DNA from: Rhodopirellula baltica SH 1
GTDB lineage: Bacteria > Planctomycetota > Planctomycetia > Pirellulales > Pirellulaceae
Assembly: GCF_000196115.1 (NCBI RefSeq)
Contig: NC_005027.1
Coordinates: 5,700,001-5,764,000 of the forward strand
Direction of reading: 5' to 3'
Length of the DNA: 64,000 nucleotides
The notes below the pieces were generated by a model. The model was given only the letters and a program-made list of their open reading frames with translations. It did no database searches and was not told the origin of the DNA. Position numbers and translations under genes: made by a program. This document shows, piece after piece, positions 45,968 through 55,607 of this stretch; position 1 is the stretch's first letter, and each line of letters begins with the position of its first letter.

Positions 45968-47566
45968 ATGAATGATTCAATGAATTCCATACCGTCTCGC
46001 CGACACGACTTGGATGCGTTGCGAGGCATCGCGATGTTGCTGGGCATTTTCCTGCACGCCGCCATCGCGTATTCGCCTGATGCGGGCCGTGGTTGGCCGA
46101 TTCAAGATTCACAGAGCAGTCAAATCACATCGTTGTTCATCGCGATGGTGCACGGCTTTCGGATGCCGTTGTTTTTTCTGTTGAGCGGCTTCTTCACCAT
46201 GATGCTCTATCGGCGTCGCGGAATGTCCAAGCTGATTGAGCACCGCATCCTGCGCATCGCGATTCCATTTGTGATTGGTATGTCCACCATCATTCCATCG
46301 ATCTGGATCGTTGCTGGCCACATCCAGGCTAACCCATCGGCCAATGTCACGGTGTTTGATGAAACCGACTTGTTAATTCCCGGCGTCCAAGATGACTTGG
46401 CAGCGGTGGAAAAAGCATTGGCAGCGGGAGCTGATGTCAATCAACGATCCGAGCAAGGTGATTCACCGTTTTTAGTGGCCGCGTTCCTTGGGCGTGATGA
46501 CATTGCCGAGGTGTTGTTGGATCACGACGCTGATCCCGAACTCGGGAATCACAAAGGAGAGCGACCGATCGATGTGATGCGGGCTCCATGGGGAACGACC
46601 GAGTTCGTGGCGGGGTTGTTGCAGATCGAAGTGGACCGCGAGGACGTGGAATCCGGCCGAGAAAAGATCGCAGCGATGATGGGCGAAACACTGTCAGGAC
46701 CAAGCTCGGGCATGGCCACTGATGGCGGTGCCAACGCGGTGGACTGGAAAGGGTTGATGTTCTTGCTGTTTGAATTTCCCGCGACCGGTCACCTTTGGTT
46801 TCTTTGGTTCTTGTGCTTTTTAGTGACGGGGTTCGTGCTCGTCATGACGTTGACCCCTCGGGGATGGCGTTCAAGATTGAACCTCGCGACGGTGGTTCGG
46901 TCGCCGCACTGTTTGCTGTGGTTGATTCCGCTGACGATGTTGCCGCATTGGTTCATGCGGCACGAAGGCTTCGGGCCCGCAACATCAGTCGGCCTGCTGC
47001 CGATGCCATCGGTGCTGGCGTACTACGCGTTGTTTTTCGGATTTGGTGCGATCTACTTCGACGCCGATGATCACGATGGAAATCTTAGTCGTGGATGGAA
47101 GATCAGTTTGCCACTGTCTCTCACGGTCCTGTTCGGAATTGGGTGGGCATTGAGAGGGCAAACGGATGGCGGAGGGTTGGTTGCGTCCGTGTTGATTCAA
47201 TCCGCTTATGCGTGGTGTGTTTCCTTCGGCATGATGGGATTGTTTCGGACGCTCTTTGCTCACCCCAGTCGCTCGCTGCGATACTTGTCCGACTCGAGCT
47301 ACTGGTTGTACCTCGCTCACCTTCCACTGGTGATGTATTTGCAGTTTTGGGTTCGAGACTGGGAAGTCCCGTTGCTGGTGAAGTTCACGGTGGTCAGCGT
47401 GATTTCAAGCGTGGTGCTGTTGATCAGCTACCAAGTCTTCGTTCGCTACACTCCGATCGGATGGTTGCTCAACGGAAAGCGAAAACCAGCGGCGCCAAAC
47501 GTGAACGAGCCGAGCGCGAATGACGCGCCCGGCTCGGAAGTCGTTGCCGCTCAGTTGGTCCGCTAG
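45968..47566 (+). CDS. Acyltransferase-3 family membrane protein with inserted ankyrin repeats
   Basis: A 532-aa polytopic protein. N-terminal acyltransferase-3 motif RRHDLDALRGIAMLLGIFLHA, then two helices ending at RILRIAIPFVIGMSTIIPSIWIV. Between these and the remaining about eight helices lies a block at residues 138-205 with ankyrin-like units (DLAAVEKALAAGADVNQRSEQGDSPFLVAAFLGRDDIAEVLLDHDADPELGNHKGERPIDVM). The rest (LWFLWFLCFLVTGFVLVM, YLSDSSYWLYLAHLPLVMYLQ) is typical of the family, which acylates sugars or other envelope molecules. Good Shine-Dalgarno (gaggaaag) upstream of 45968. Confidence 0.85.
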   Translation: MNDSMNSIPSRRHDLDALRGIAMLLGIFLHAAIAYSPDAGRGWPIQDSQSSQITSLFIAMVHGFRMPLFFLLSGFFTMMLYRRRGMSKLIEHRILRIAIPFVIGMSTIIPSIWIVAGHIQANPSANVTVFDETDLLIPGVQDDLAAVEKALAAGADVNQRSEQGDSPFLVAAFLGRDDIAEVLLDHDADPELGNHKGERPIDVMRAPWGTTEFVAGLLQIEVDREDVESGREKIAAMMGETLSGPSSGMATDGGANAVDWKGLMFLLFEFPATGHLWFLWFLCFLVTGFVLVMTLTPRGWRSRLNLATVVRSPHCLLWLIPLTMLPHWFMRHEGFGPATSVGLLPMPSVLAYYALFFGFGAIYFDADDHDGNLSRGWKISLPLSLTVLFGIGWALRGQTDGGGLVASVLIQSAYAWCVSFGMMGLFRTLFAHPSRSLRYLSDSSYWLYLAHLPLVMYLQFWVRDWEVPLLVKFTVVSVISSVVLLISYQVFVRYTPIGWLLNGKRKPAAPNVNEPSANDAPGSEVVAAQLVR

Positions 47567-48789
47567 TGAGACGTTTCCAGGACTTCGCCTTTGGGTTGGC
47601 CCATCTGTGAAAGCAGGTCACCGAACCATTCCACGTTGATGTCGAAAGGTTTGCCGCCGGCGATGCGTTCAAACTCGATGGCACGAAGCTCGTTGTTTTG
47701 ATCTTCGTCTTCTCCGACCACACCACCGATGCCCTGCATGGCACATTCGACGGCTTTCTTGGCACAGCGACCGATCAGCGCGATGTCTTCCGCGTTGGCG
47801 GCGGCGGCACGACTGAAGTAGCCGCTCTTTTGCACAAGCGTTTTTTCGGCACCCAACATGTCAGCGAACTGTTTGCCGAACCATTTGCCTGGGTTCACTG
47901 CGTCCAGTTTGTAGTGGCCGAATGCATCTTTGGGGACGCTTTCGCCGCGTGATTCCATTTCCTTGACGATGGTGTCGACGCCAGCACCTTCGGAGATGAA
48001 GATGTTGACGCAATCGATCTCATCCATGATCGCCCGCAAACGTTTGGCTTCTTCTTCGAGGTCAAAACTCATCTCAGGAACAAAGACGCCGTGCACGTCA
48101 CGACGTTCTTGACTGAGTCCCATTTCAGGCAAGAAGTTGAGCTTCTGCAAACGTTCGCGATATTTGGCTGCGGTGGCGGCGGTCAACCAACCACAGTTGC
48201 GACCCATGACTTCGTGAATGATCAGCATGCGTGGATTGGCGTTGTGTTCGCCGACCACATTTTCAAAGAACTTGGCGCCTTCTTCGGCGGCGGTCCAAGC
48301 ACCCAAACTTTGTTTGATGGGGATGACGTCGTTGTCGATCGTCTTGGGCAAACCAACAACCGTCAGTTGATATTCGTGCTTGGCCAAATAAGCGGCCAAG
48401 TCCGCTGCGGTGGTGTTGGTGTCGTCGCCACCGATGGTGTGCAACACGTCGACTTCGTCCGATTGCAATCGCTCCGCGGCAACCTGCAGTGGATCTTGTC
48501 CTTCGCTGACCAAACCACGTTTCACACAATCGGCAACGTTGGTCAGTTTGACCCGGCTGTTGCCGATGGGGCTGCCACCATGCTGGTGCAAGATTGCCGC
48601 GTTCTTCCGCGAATGGGCATCGACGACGAAGCTGTCGCCGAGAAGCAAGCCTTTGTAACCAGAGCGGTAGCAGAGGATTTCGATTTCAGGAGCTTGCTCT
48701 GTGTAAGCTTCAATCAAGGCTCCGATGGCCGATGACAGACACGGGGCCAAGCCACCAGCGGTGAGAATTCCGACACGTTTGATTGACAT
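47563..48789 (-). CDS. pfp: Pyrophosphate-dependent 6-phosphofructokinase
   Basis: A 408-aa PFK of the PPi-using group. GGDDTNTTAADL (about residues 111-122) carries the Asp that favours PPi over ATP, and PKTIDND (about 142-148) carries the second signature. Also MGRNCGWLTAATA and IFISEGAGVD. It makes fructose-1,6-bisphosphate reversibly. The ATG at 48789 (MSIKRVGILTAGGLAPC) is chosen; a longer ORF to 48924 has no similarity before it. Its stop codon overlaps the convergent acyltransferase stop in the palindrome CTAG (47563-47566). Confidence 0.94.
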   Translation of the reverse strand: MSIKRVGILTAGGLAPCLSSAIGALIEAYTEQAPEIEILCYRSGYKGLLLGDSFVVDAHSRKNAAILHQHGGSPIGNSRVKLTNVADCVKRGLVSEGQDPLQVAAERLQSDEVDVLHTIGGDDTNTTAADLAAYLAKHEYQLTVVGLPKTIDNDVIPIKQSLGAWTAAEEGAKFFENVVGEHNANPRMLIIHEVMGRNCGWLTAATAAKYRERLQKLNFLPEMGLSQERRDVHGVFVPEMSFDLEEEAKRLRAIMDEIDCVNIFISEGAGVDTIVKEMESRGESVPKDAFGHYKLDAVNPGKWFGKQFADMLGAEKTLVQKSGYFSRAAAANAEDIALIGRCAKKAVECAMQGIGGVVGEDEDQNNELRAIEFERIAGGKPFDINVEWFGDLLSQMGQPKGEVLETSH

Positions 48790-49127
48790 GAGGATAGGTT
48801 CCGAAAGCTCAAGGGACGCGAACGCGTGAATTTTCCAAGAGCCTATCGAATCCTTTGAATTTCGTCGCCCCGTCAGGAGTGGTGAAGGTTGCTTTGATGT
48901 CGATGTTCGCGATCTTGAATTCACCCTCCTGAGCGCAGCTGGGGAGGGTCGGAATGCGAGCGTTCAGCGAGAATTCCGGGGAGGGCTGAAATCGTGAGAT
49001 AGGTGGTTCGTTGGCGCGTACTGCCCTCCCCGGCGGCCTAGGGCCGACCGACCCTCCCACGGCTTCGCCGCGGGAGGGTGAATTCAACTTAGCGAACGCA
49101 AAAGCGAATCTTCGCCCCGTGATTTCC
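48790..49127. other. Intergenic region with a long imperfect palindrome
   Basis: About 338 bases between pyruvate carboxylase and pfp, both minus strand. Most of it is the repeat annotated separately (48915-49087). The remainder, next to the pfp start, should contain its promoter. Confidence 0.6.
48915..49087. repeat. Imperfect inverted-repeat element, about 173 bp
   Basis: The two ends are complementary: ttgaattcaccctcc at 48915-48929 and its complement ending at 49087. Further inward, gggagggtcgg and ggggagggc on the left recur in complementary form on the right (accctccc, gccctcccc). The right arm itself folds through ccctcccacggc/gccgcgggaggg. The overall shape is that of a MITE-like or REP-type element. 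Dispersal elsewhere in the genome cannot be seen from this window. Confidence 0.7.
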
Positions 49128-52100
49128 TCACTCCACCACCGCCAGCAGATCCCCTGCTTCAACCTGGGTCCCCGGAGGTGTATGGATTTTGGTGACGACG
49201 CCATCGGCAGGTGCGTTGATGGTGGTTTCCATTTTCATCGCTTCCAGCACCAATAGCTTTTGCCCGGCCTTCACCTTTTCGCCTTCGGCGGCCGCCACCG
49301 TGATCACCATCCCGGGCATCGACGCGGCGACGTGAGTGGCATCCGACGGATCGGCTTTCACCGCGGCTTTGATGTCGACTTCCAATGATCGGTCGATGAC
49401 GGACACTTCTCGAGGTTGTCCATTGAGTTCAAAGAACACGGTCCGCGTCCCATCGGGATACGGTTGCCCAACCGCCAAGTATTTGACGATCAGTCGTTTG
49501 CCGGGTTCGATGTCGACCGCGATTTCGTCACCTGGTTCTTGCCCATAGAAAAAGTTGGGCGTCGGCAAGGCTGCCACATCGCCGTAGGTGTTGCGATGCT
49601 GCGAGTACTCCTCAAACACCTTGGGGTACAGCAAGTACGTCACCGCATCGCGATCGCTGGGGGCTTCATGGGTGAGTTCCGCTGCTTTCGCTTTGGCGGC
49701 CCCCAGGTCTGCCGGTGGCATCGATGCACCAGGGCGTTCCAGCACAGGAGCCTGGTCACCGAGGATTTTCCGCATGACTTTCTCGGGGAAGCCACCCGGT
49801 GGTTGGCCCATGCGACCGCCGATCAAGTCCAAAACGCTGGCGGGAAACGCGAGAGCCTTGTTGGTTGTCAGGACCTCTTCCGCTGACATCTCATTGGCAA
49901 CCAAGAACAACGCCATGTCGCCGACGGCTTTGCTGGTGGGAGTCACCTTCACGATGTCGCCGAACAATCGGTTCACATCCGCGTAAGCGCGGCAAACTCC
50001 GGCCCATTGGTCGGCCAAACCCAAAGCACGGGCCTGTTGAAACAAGTTGGTGTATTGGCCACCAGGCATCTCGTGATCGTACAAGTCACCCGTGGCTGGC
50101 AGAACATCGCTTTCAAACGGCTTGTAGAACTCGCGAGCGGCTTGCCAGTAGGTCGCCAACTGAGTCAGCGACTCGCTGTCCAGTGGAGATTCACGATCGG
50201 TGAAACGAAGGGCTTCGACCAGCGTGTTCAAGTTCACTTGGCTGGTTCCACCTGACATTGGTGCGAGTGCCGCGTCCGCGATCTGCAGGCCTTCCCCGGC
50301 GGCGGCCATCAATGTGGACGCTTGGATGCCCGCCGTGTCATGGGTGTGCAGGTGGATTGGCAAGTCGACTTCGTCACGCAAGGCACGCAGCAGTTTCACC
50401 GCCGCGGCGGGTTTGAGCAGCCCAGCCATGTCCTTGATCGCGATCATGTGAGCGCCACCGGCTTGCAGTTTTTTTGCCAGATCGACGTAGTACTTCAAGT
50501 CGTACTTGGTCCGCCGTGGGTCTTGCAGATCGCCGGTGTAGCAGATCGAGGCTTCGCAGATGCCGCCTTCTTCGATCACGGCATCCATCGCGACACGCAT
50601 GTTCTCTTCCCAGTTCAACGCGTCGAAGACACGGAACACGTCCATGCCGGCTTGGACCGCTTCGCGAACGAACAGTCGCACGACGTTGTCGGGATAATTG
50701 GTGTAGCCAACCGCGTTGCTGGCACGCAGCAACATTTGCGTCAGGATGTTGGGAACTGCCTCTCGCAGGTCAGCCAAACGTTGCCACGGTGATTCCTTGA
50801 GGAATCGCATGGATGTGTCAAACGTCGCCCCTCCCCACATCTCAAGCGAGAACAATTGCGGAGCCAGATGAGCGTAAGCCGGCGCAATGCGGAGCATGTC
50901 ATCGGTGCGAACTCGAGTGGCCAACAGCGATTGATGTGCGTCGCGCATGGTCGTGTCGGTCAGCAGCAGGCCTTTCTGATCACGAATCCAGCGCACCAAA
51001 CCATCGACACCTTCTTCTCGGAAAATGTCGGCGGTTCCGCGAGGAGGTTTGGCTGCGGTTGGGATCTCAGGAACGGGAGCCGGTTCGCGGCGGACGGCAG
51101 GCGGGCGTCCCGTGACAAGCGGGTTTCCGTTGACGATCGTTTCGCCCAAGAAAGTCAGCAGCTTGGTGGCTCGGTCACGCCGGCGTGGCAAACGGAACAG
51201 TTCCGGGGTTGTGTCGATCAAACGCGTCGTGGCTTCGCCGGCCAAGAATGTGGGATGATTGACCAGCCGCGTCAGAAACGGAATGTTCGTCTTCACGCCG
51301 CGAATTCGAAATTCGTGCAGACACCGATCCATCCGGCGAGCGGCAGCGGCCAGGGTGGGAGCTCTCGCGGTGACCTTCACCAACATGGAATCGTAGAAGG
51401 GATTGACGACCGCTCCGCTGAATGCCGTGCCCGCATCGAGACGGACGCCCAAACCTGCCGCACTTCGGTAGTGGCTGATGCGGCCATAGTCGGGACGGAA
51501 CTCGGCGGCGGGATCTTCCGTCGTGATCCGGCACTGCATCGCGAATCCCATGGTTCGGATAACGTCCTGCGATGGCAGGCCGACTTCTTCGCTGTGAAGA
51601 GGATGGCCTTGCGCGACCAGGATTTGGTTGCGGACAATGTCGATGCCAGTGACCTCTTCGGTCACGGTGTGCTCGACTTGGATTCGTGGATTGACTTCGA
51701 TGAAGTAGAATTCGTCTTTGTCGACGTCGAGCAGGAACTCAACCGTTCCCGCGTTCTCGTAGCCGCCACTTTCTTTGCCGACCGCGCGTCCGATTCGCAA
51801 CGCCGCATCGCAAATCGCGTCTCGCATTTCGGTGGAAAGGTTCGGTGCGGGGGCAAGTTCGACAACTTTCTGGTGCCGTCGTTGAACGCTGCAGTCGCGT
51901 TCATACAAGTGGACCAAGTTGCCATGGCGGTCGCCGAGCAATTGGACTTCCAAGTGCCGGGCTCGTTGGACAAAACGTTCCAGGAACACTTCATCGCTTC
52001 CGAATGCTGTTTTGGCTTCGCGCTGAGCGGAATCGAGTGAGCTGGCCAATTCGCTCGGTTCCATGACGACTCGCATGCCGCGACCGCCACCGCCTTTGGC

Positions 52101-52628
52101 CGCTTTGAGCATGATCGGGTAGCCGAGTTTTTCCGCCGCATCGGTGGCTTCTTTCAGCGACGAGACGGCTTGTGCGGTTCCGCCGAGTACTGGCACGCCT
52201 GCGATTTCGGCCAAGCGACGGGCGCTGGTTTTGTCGCCCAAATCTCGCAAGCTTTGTTCGCTGGGACCGACAAACAAAATGCCCGCGTCCGTGAGCGCTT
52301 TGGCGAACTCAGGGTTCTCCGACAAGAAACCGTAACCCGGGTGGACTGCATCGATGTGATGCTTGAGACACAACCCGACGATCGCGTCGATGTTGAGGTA
52401 AGAACGAATGGGCTCGCCGGGCGTTCCGATTTGGTACGCCTCGTCGGCTTTGAATCGGTGCAGTGCGTAGCGGTCTTCGTGAGAATAGATTGCGACCGTG
52501 CGAATGCCTAATTCATGTGCTGACCGAAACACTCGGGTGGCGATTTCGCTGCGGTTGGCAGCCAGCAATTTTCGAATCGGGCGAATATTGGCGGAGTCAG
52601 TATCAGCGACGGTCATCAGGGCATCCAT
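49128..52628 (-). CDS. pyc: Pyruvate carboxylase
   Basis: A 1166-aa single-chain pyruvate carboxylase making oxaloacetate from pyruvate and bicarbonate. Biotin carboxylase domain at the N-terminus (KLLAANRSEIATRVFRSAHELG, GGGGRGMRVVMEP, EVNPRIQVEHTVTEEVTGIDIV). Carboxyltransferase domain in the middle (LLLTDTTMRDAHQSLLATRVR, EMWGGATFDTSMRFL, LHTHDTAGIQ). Biotin carrier at the end (LVLEAMKMETTINAPADG) with the biotinyl Lys. Length is as expected (1150-1180). Start ATG at 52628, or ATG 12 nt later. Confidence 0.97.
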   Translation of the reverse strand: MDALMTVADTDSANIRPIRKLLAANRSEIATRVFRSAHELGIRTVAIYSHEDRYALHRFKADEAYQIGTPGEPIRSYLNIDAIVGLCLKHHIDAVHPGYGFLSENPEFAKALTDAGILFVGPSEQSLRDLGDKTSARRLAEIAGVPVLGGTAQAVSSLKEATDAAEKLGYPIMLKAAKGGGGRGMRVVMEPSELASSLDSAQREAKTAFGSDEVFLERFVQRARHLEVQLLGDRHGNLVHLYERDCSVQRRHQKVVELAPAPNLSTEMRDAICDAALRIGRAVGKESGGYENAGTVEFLLDVDKDEFYFIEVNPRIQVEHTVTEEVTGIDIVRNQILVAQGHPLHSEEVGLPSQDVIRTMGFAMQCRITTEDPAAEFRPDYGRISHYRSAAGLGVRLDAGTAFSGAVVNPFYDSMLVKVTARAPTLAAAARRMDRCLHEFRIRGVKTNIPFLTRLVNHPTFLAGEATTRLIDTTPELFRLPRRRDRATKLLTFLGETIVNGNPLVTGRPPAVRREPAPVPEIPTAAKPPRGTADIFREEGVDGLVRWIRDQKGLLLTDTTMRDAHQSLLATRVRTDDMLRIAPAYAHLAPQLFSLEMWGGATFDTSMRFLKESPWQRLADLREAVPNILTQMLLRASNAVGYTNYPDNVVRLFVREAVQAGMDVFRVFDALNWEENMRVAMDAVIEEGGICEASICYTGDLQDPRRTKYDLKYYVDLAKKLQAGGAHMIAIKDMAGLLKPAAAVKLLRALRDEVDLPIHLHTHDTAGIQASTLMAAAGEGLQIADAALAPMSGGTSQVNLNTLVEALRFTDRESPLDSESLTQLATYWQAAREFYKPFESDVLPATGDLYDHEMPGGQYTNLFQQARALGLADQWAGVCRAYADVNRLFGDIVKVTPTSKAVGDMALFLVANEMSAEEVLTTNKALAFPASVLDLIGGRMGQPPGGFPEKVMRKILGDQAPVLERPGASMPPADLGAAKAKAAELTHEAPSDRDAVTYLLYPKVFEEYSQHRNTYGDVAALPTPNFFYGQEPGDEIAVDIEPGKRLIVKYLAVGQPYPDGTRTVFFELNGQPREVSVIDRSLEVDIKAAVKADPSDATHVAASMPGMVITVAAAEGEKVKAGQKLLVLEAMKMETTINAPADGVVTKIHTPPGTQVEAGDLLAVVE

Positions 52629-52934
52629 TGCGGGGAAGTCAAAGTCGAGCTGTTAAGCAGGTCGGCAGGAATGATCGGGTAGAACCTCACGTAGGCGAGT
52701 CTCTCTGAGACTCGCAAATGACAGCGTCTCGGAGAGACGCTGCTACGTGATCAAGCCCAATGACTCCCGCTCACGTGCTTAATCTACACGTTTCAAAACG
52801 CCCGTTCAGCAACTGGAACGACTTGATGTGCCCGCAAAAGAAATTGTTGTTCTGAGACCGGTTTCGGCGCGATCCGCCAGAGTAGAACAGTTGTCCCCAA
52901 CTGTTCCGTCGAGCGGGGAGCCAACTGGAAGATG
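52629..52934. other. Intergenic region with a short palindromic repeat
   Basis: About 306 bases upstream of pyc and downstream of the GH63-like gene, both minus strand. It contains the double-hairpin element at 52689-52750. I see nothing else recognisable; a pyc promoter should lie near 52640-52690. Confidence 0.5.
52689..52750. repeat. Double-hairpin REP-like element
   Basis: A 62-bp palindromic unit: outer cacgtag/ctacgtg (52689-52695, 52744-52750) enclosing two small stems, gcgagtct/agactcgc (52696-52716) and cagcgtct/agacgctg (52723-52743). It resembles the REP-like repeats of Planctomycetes genomes, but copies elsewhere cannot be checked here. Confidence 0.75.
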
Positions 52935-55607
52935 CTACTCGACGCCTTCGGTGATGCGACCGTGCAGATGCTCGATGCAGGTGGCAATCAACGCAGTCCA
53001 ACCCGTTTGATGACTTGCGCCCAAGCCTTCACCGGTGTCGCCGTGGAAGTACTCGTAGAACAAGACCTGGTCCTGCCACAACGATTCGTCGCTCTTCATC
53101 CCGCTGCCACGGAGACAGGGCCGCGAGCCGCCTTCTGCGGGCGTCGAGAAAATGTTTGACATTCGGCGATTCAATTCATCGGCCACCTCGCGAAGATTCA
53201 TCTTCACGCCCGATCCCGTCGGACATTCGACTTGGATGTCGTCGCCATAGAACTCGTGGTACCGTTGCAAGGCTTCGATCAACAAGTAACTGGTCGGAAA
53301 CCAGATCGGGCCTCGCCAGTTGCTGTTGCCGCCAAACATCCAACTGTCGGATTCGCCTGGCACGTAAGCGACCGTGTGTTCTTTGCCTCGAACCGTGACG
53401 CGAAACGGTTCGCTTTCGTGCTTTTTCGAAAGGGATCGAATTCCGAAGTCTGATAAGAACTCCGATTCATCGAGCAATATTTCCAAAACGCGTTCCAAAC
53501 GTTCTTGCGTCGGAATCGAAATCAACATTCGGTGATGGCGTTTCGTCGTTTGGCAGAACGTGATGTGCTGGACCAAGTCATGACGGTTGTTCAGGAACCA
53601 TTCCAATCGATTGCGGAACCCTGGTAGGTCCGCCAACAGGTCTTCGTCTAGAATCTCGACCGCGATCAGGGGCAACAATCCGACCAGCGATTTCACCCGC
53701 ATCGGATGGGTTTCGCCGTCGATTTGAAGTTGGTCGTAGTAGAAGCCATCTTCCTCGTCCCACAGCCCGCCACTTTCACCGCCGTTCATGGCGTCGACAA
53801 TACGGATGAAGTGATCCAGGAATTTCGACGCCATGTCGGAATACGATCGATCGTGGCGAGCGAGCTCGAGAGCCATCGACATCATCGTGCCGCAGTAGAA
53901 CGCCATCCAAGCGGTGCCGTCGGCCTGTTCCAGTTCGGCTCCTTCGGGCAAACCTTTGCTGCGGTCGAACACACCGATGTTGTCCAGGCCCAGAAAACCG
54001 CCAGCGAAAACGTTGTCGCCGTTGCTGTCGACTTGGTTCACCCACCACGTGAAGTTCACCAGCAACCGCTGGAACGCTTGCGAGAGAAACTTGTAATCGC
54101 GTTTGCCTGTTTCGGCTTCCATTTGGAAGACACGCAAACACGCCCACGCATGAACGGGCGGGTTCACGTCATCGAAGTAGAACTCGTAAGCCGGCAATTG
54201 ACCGTTGGGATGCATGTACCATTCCCGCAACAACACCATCAATTGCTTCTTTGCAAAAGCCGGGTCGATGCGAGCCGCTGGGATCATGTGAAATGCTAAA
54301 TCCCAGGCCGCGAACCAAGGGTATTCCCACTTGTCCGGCATCGACAAAACGTCGCGAGCGTAGAGGTGCCGCCAGTCTTTGTTGCGGCCATTGTGACGTG
54401 CGGCGGGAGGCGTCATCACATCGCGATCGCCGTCCAACCAGTCCGCGACGATGTAGTGATAAAACTGCTTCGTCCACATCAGTCCCGCGTAGGCTTGCCG
54501 GGAAACAAGACGCTGCTCGTCGGTTGCTTTCGACGGAATGATGGCGTTGTAGAACTCGTCGGCTTCTTCACGCCGTTGATTCATAACGTTGTCAAAGTCA
54601 TCACCCAGATCCGGATGAAACTCGCCGACTTTCTCTTTCACGCTCAAGCGAACTTTGACGTGTCGCGTTTCGCCGGGTGCCAAGTTCCAACGATACAGGG
54701 CCGCGACTTTGGTTCCATGACGCTTCGGGTTCACTGCGTCGGTTTGGTCGTCGATGACGTACCGATGGAAGGCGTCTTTTGTGTACGGCGAGAAGTTTTC
54801 GGTGCCGAAGAGGTGTTCGGAATTGGTTTCGTTTTCCGTGAACAGCAGCTCGCTGTCCGGTTGATTCTCGAACGCGCAAACAAACGGTTCCAGTGTGTCG
54901 TGTCGCGTTTGAACGATGTGCGAATCAATCGCTTGAATGGTGGGCTTTGCCGTGCAGCCTTCGTGCAAACATCCCCAGACCCACGTGTTGCGGAACCACA
55001 GCGTTGGCAGCAGCGTGATGTCGTGAGCATCAGGGCCTTGGTTGGTGATCGCAATGTCGATCAACAAATCGTTGTCCGACGCTTTCGCGTAAGTGGCCTT
55101 TGCGTCGAAGAAGCGATTCTCGTCCAGCAATCCTGTGTCGATCAGTTCATATTCGCGATCGTTCAGTCCGCGTTGTGCATTGATGCTGACCAAGTCACGG
55201 TACGGGTATCGCTGTTGTGGGTAGCGATACATCGCCTTGGCGTAAGAATGCGTCGGCGTTGAATCCAGGTAGTAGTAGAGTTCTTTGACGTCTTCGCCGT
55301 GGTTGCCTTCCGGACCGGTGAGTCCAAACAGGCGTTCTTTCAAAATCGTGTCGTTGCTATTCCAAAGTGCAATCGAAAAGCACAACCGGCATTGGCGGTC
55401 AGAGAACCCGAGCAAACCGTCTTCGCCCCAGCGATAGGCGCGGCTGCGAGCGTGCTCGTGCGGGAAATCGCTCCAGGAGTTTCCGCCCTCGGAGTAGTCC
55501 TCTCGAACCGTTCCCCACTGACGCTCGGAAAGGTACGGCCCCCAGCGTTTCCAATTCTTTTCGCGGCGTTCGTCTTCGTCGAGTCGTTGCTGTTCGGACG
55601 TCGTCAT
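52935..55607 (-). CDS. GH63-like glucosidase (MGH1-like domain)
   Basis: An 890-aa protein resembling bacterial glucosidase homologues of family GH63. Features: [30 protein letters not shown] N-terminus (seen as [19 protein letters not shown]), [38 protein letters not shown], and the late catalytic-domain part [15 protein letters not shown] with [13 protein letters not shown]63 enzymes are inverting alpha-glucosidases with an (alpha/alpha)6 barrel. The ATG at 55607 overlaps the upstream gene stop as ATGA; the longer ORF to 55793 reads inside that gene. No signal peptide is obvious, so it may be cytoplasmic. Confidence 0.85.
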   Translation of the reverse strand: MTTSEQQRLDEDERREKNWKRWGPYLSERQWGTVREDYSEGGNSWSDFPHEHARSRAYRWGEDGLLGFSDRQCRLCFSIALWNSNDTILKERLFGLTGPEGNHGEDVKELYYYLDSTPTHSYAKAMYRYPQQRYPYRDLVSINAQRGLNDREYELIDTGLLDENRFFDAKATYAKASDNDLLIDIAITNQGPDAHDITLLPTLWFRNTWVWGCLHEGCTAKPTIQAIDSHIVQTRHDTLEPFVCAFENQPDSELLFTENETNSEHLFGTENFSPYTKDAFHRYVIDDQTDAVNPKRHGTKVAALYRWNLAPGETRHVKVRLSVKEKVGEFHPDLGDDFDNVMNQRREEADEFYNAIIPSKATDEQRLVSRQAYAGLMWTKQFYHYIVADWLDGDRDVMTPPAARHNGRNKDWRHLYARDVLSMPDKWEYPWFAAWDLAFHMIPAARIDPAFAKKQLMVLLREWYMHPNGQLPAYEFYFDDVNPPVHAWACLRVFQMEAETGKRDYKFLSQAFQRLLVNFTWWVNQVDSNGDNVFAGGFLGLDNIGVFDRSKGLPEGAELEQADGTAWMAFYCGTMMSMALELARHDRSYSDMASKFLDHFIRIVDAMNGGESGGLWDEEDGFYYDQLQIDGETHPMRVKSLVGLLPLIAVEILDEDLLADLPGFRNRLEWFLNNRHDLVQHITFCQTTKRHHRMLISIPTQERLERVLEILLDESEFLSDFGIRSLSKKHESEPFRVTVRGKEHTVAYVPGESDSWMFGGNSNWRGPIWFPTSYLLIEALQRYHEFYGDDIQVECPTGSGVKMNLREVADELNRRMSNIFSTPAEGGSRPCLRGSGMKSDESLWQDQVLFYEYFHGDTGEGLGASHQTGWTALIATCIEHLHGRITEGVE

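Noticed and set aside
50856-52040. 394-aa antisense ORF opposite pyc
   Set aside because: Shadow ORF in a conserved enzyme gene; no domain seen.
54366-55262. 298-aa antisense ORF opposite the GH63-like gene
   Set aside because: No motif and antisense to a well-supported gene.
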